This document shows positions 62,929-64,000 of a stretch of DNA of 64,000 nt, one piece after another (positions within the stretch are counted from its first letter, which is position 1; each line of letters starts with the position of its first letter). Source of the DNA: Synaphobranchus kaupii (lineage: Eukaryota > Chordata > Actinopteri > Anguilliformes > Synaphobranchidae); the NCBI GenBank assembly GCA_029718625.1, contig CM056389.1, positions 7,703,687 through 7,767,686 on the forward strand, given 5' to 3'. The notes beneath the pieces are model-generated. The model was not told where the DNA came from. It did no database searches and saw nothing but the letters and a program-made list of their open reading frames with translations. The translations under genes and the position numbers were made by a program.

Positions 62929-62973
62929 TGATAACCATCTGCACCATCATTACCAGTATGTACACACGCACAC
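62459..62973 (+). repeat. trarg1: Exon-derived array: 3' end of trarg1 exon 2 plus splice donor plus (AC)n, 8 copies
   Basis: The 31-bp exonic sequence CTGCTGATAACCATCTGCAC followed by CATCATTACCA, then donor GTATGT and a variable (AC)n tract, occurs first in exon 2 (62459) and again at about 62569, 62619, 62693, 62759, 62813, 62860 and 62925. The non-AC part is identical in all eight. Each copy carries a full GTATGT donor. No acceptor or upstream exon part is copied. Confidence 0.97.
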
Positions 62974-62999
62974 GCACACACAGATGCACAGATGAACGT

Positions 63000-63000
<1 letters not shown>

Positions 63001-63039
<39 letters not shown>

Positions 63040-63048
63040 ACACACAGG
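63001..63048. repeat. (CA)n microsatellite
   Basis: A (CA)n tract with one GA interruption, just beyond the exon-derived array. Confidence 0.9.
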
Positions 63049-63217
63049 TCACAGTTTTTTTCCGTATTTTTTATGCTATGTCAGTTGACACATGCTTTGG
63101 TGTTAGAATTGTTATTAATTTGTTTACAGCATACAACTAATTCACAGCATGCAATTAATCAGTCTGTCTTTTTCTTTCTCTATCTCTATCTCTCTCTCTC
63201 TCTGATGCTCTGAGAAG

Positions 63218-63228
63218 ATCTGAAATAG
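63218..63228 (+). CDS. trarg1: Candidate trarg1 terminal exon (last three codons)
   Basis: A long pyrimidine tract (about 63168-63202) ends in ...CTGAGAAG. Splicing after the AAG (63217) joins the phase-1 A of exon 2 to ATCTGAAATAG, giving N-L-K-stop; splicing three bases earlier (after 63214) would give K-D-L-K-stop. Either makes a protein of 180 or 181 residues, close to the 177 of human TRARG1 as I remember it. The related gene PRRT2 also ends with a last exon of only a few codons. The exon is too short to be proven from sequence alone. Confidence 0.4.
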
Positions 63229-63576
63229 GCACAGAGGACCACAAGGAGGAAAATAAATTTATCAATGTATCTGTAAAATACATATTTATCTGGCAAAACA
63301 GAAATTAAAATGTGAAAAAAATAATTTCCTTCCATTCCAAAAGAATAATAAAACAATAGTTCTGTGTCCTTCATAGAATAAAGGTCTCAGCCACAGCCAA
63401 GGGAAATATGAAATATGCAAGCAAAAAAAAAAAAATAATACATTCAAAAGAGAAACACATGCATGCTGTAGCTAACATCTACTTGAAAGTAAAAATGAAA
63501 AAAAGAAATTATAAAAAATTACTAACACAAATATCTTACGGACGGACAGAGGAAAGAGACAAACAGCGTGTATCTG
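63229..63576. other. Possible trarg1 3' UTR or flanking DNA
   Basis: AT-rich DNA with AATAAA-like words (for example near 63249 and 63345), compatible with poly(A) signals. No other gene is seen. Confidence 0.35.
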
Positions 63577-63812
63577 TGGAGTATCTCCATAGTAAAAGAA
63601 GAGTATCTCCATAGTAAAAGAAGAGTATCTCCGTAGCAACAGAAGAGTATCTCCATAGCAACAGAAGAGTATCTCCGGAGTAACAGAGGAGTATCTCCAT
63701 AGTAACGGTGGAGTATCTCCAGAGTGACAGAAGAAGAGTATCCCCATAGTAACGGTGGAGTATCTCCGGAGTAACAGAAAAAGAGTATCCCCATAGTAAC
63801 GGTGGAGTATGT
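63577..63812. repeat. Degenerate ~22-30-bp tandem repeat
   Basis: Units of the form GAGTATCTCCATAGTAACAG (or CGGAGTAACAG, TAGTAACGGTG) repeat about ten times. Minus-strand frames through it are open but repeat-derived. Confidence 0.85.
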
Positions 63813-64000
63813 GGAGTCTGACAGAGGAACAGAGACTGGGGGACAGCATGCGGAGACCACTGGTGTGGGCCAGTAGGAAGGATGCCTGAAATCTGCTCCC
63901 AAGGTGACCTCCGACATTCAAAGCATATGCAATTATACCCGTATAATATTAATAGTGCGTAGTCCTGCATTTTTTATATGAAAGGTTGTATGCAGAGAAC

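Overview
The window looks like nuclear DNA of a ray-finned (teleost) fish. Reasons: an L2-type LINE 3' end and a tRNA-headed SINE share the fish tail motif GTCGCTTTGGATAAAAGCGTCTG-like sequence; there are long-TIR Tc1-like elements, hAT-like and TTAA-flanked DNA elements, many (CA/TG)n tracts, and one vertebrate gene with introns. I cannot name the species.

Only one cellular gene is well supported: a trarg1 (tusc5, dispanin/CD225 family) orthologue on the + strand. Exon 1 is about 52724-53129, exon 2 is 62363-62489, and a short terminal exon is proposed near 63218-63228. Intron 1 (about 9.2 kb) holds microsatellites, a 52-bp minisatellite, an LTR with a 5-bp target duplication, a 500-N gap and a 53-bp minisatellite. 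The 3' end of exon 2, with its splice donor and an adjoining (AC)n tract, is repeated seven more times directly downstream. The best start codon is separated from the conserved frame by a G6 run that appears to carry one extra base.

Layout: 1-1357 CpG-rich DNA and short tandem repeats; 3595-4720 a MITE and a minus-strand L2 fragment; 7738-9443 a SINE and a hAT-like element; 8760-18200 and 18701-28098 two near-identical 9.4-kb blocks on either side of exactly 500 Ns, each with a SINE-like head, a broken Tc1-like element and an L2 fragment with a nested Tc1-like remnant; 28234-33262 compound (TG/CA)n arrays; 34622-35709 a 34-bp minisatellite in which every unit carries a CCAAT-type motif; 39334-40395 a 48-bp minisatellite; 41119-46128 a nest of a 57-bp repeat, a TTAA-flanked element with a possible two-exon small frame, a 28-bp minisatellite and a large palindromic Tc1-like element split by a hAT-like insertion; 46700-51020 further repeats and a minus-strand SINE; 51730-63230 trarg1.

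The copies at both gaps dovetail exactly at the contig ends and differ mostly by one-base homopolymer indels, so the 9.4-kb 'duplication' is most likely an unmerged contig overlap (perhaps two haplotypes). Most long open frames lie inside stop-free tandem repeats and are not genes.
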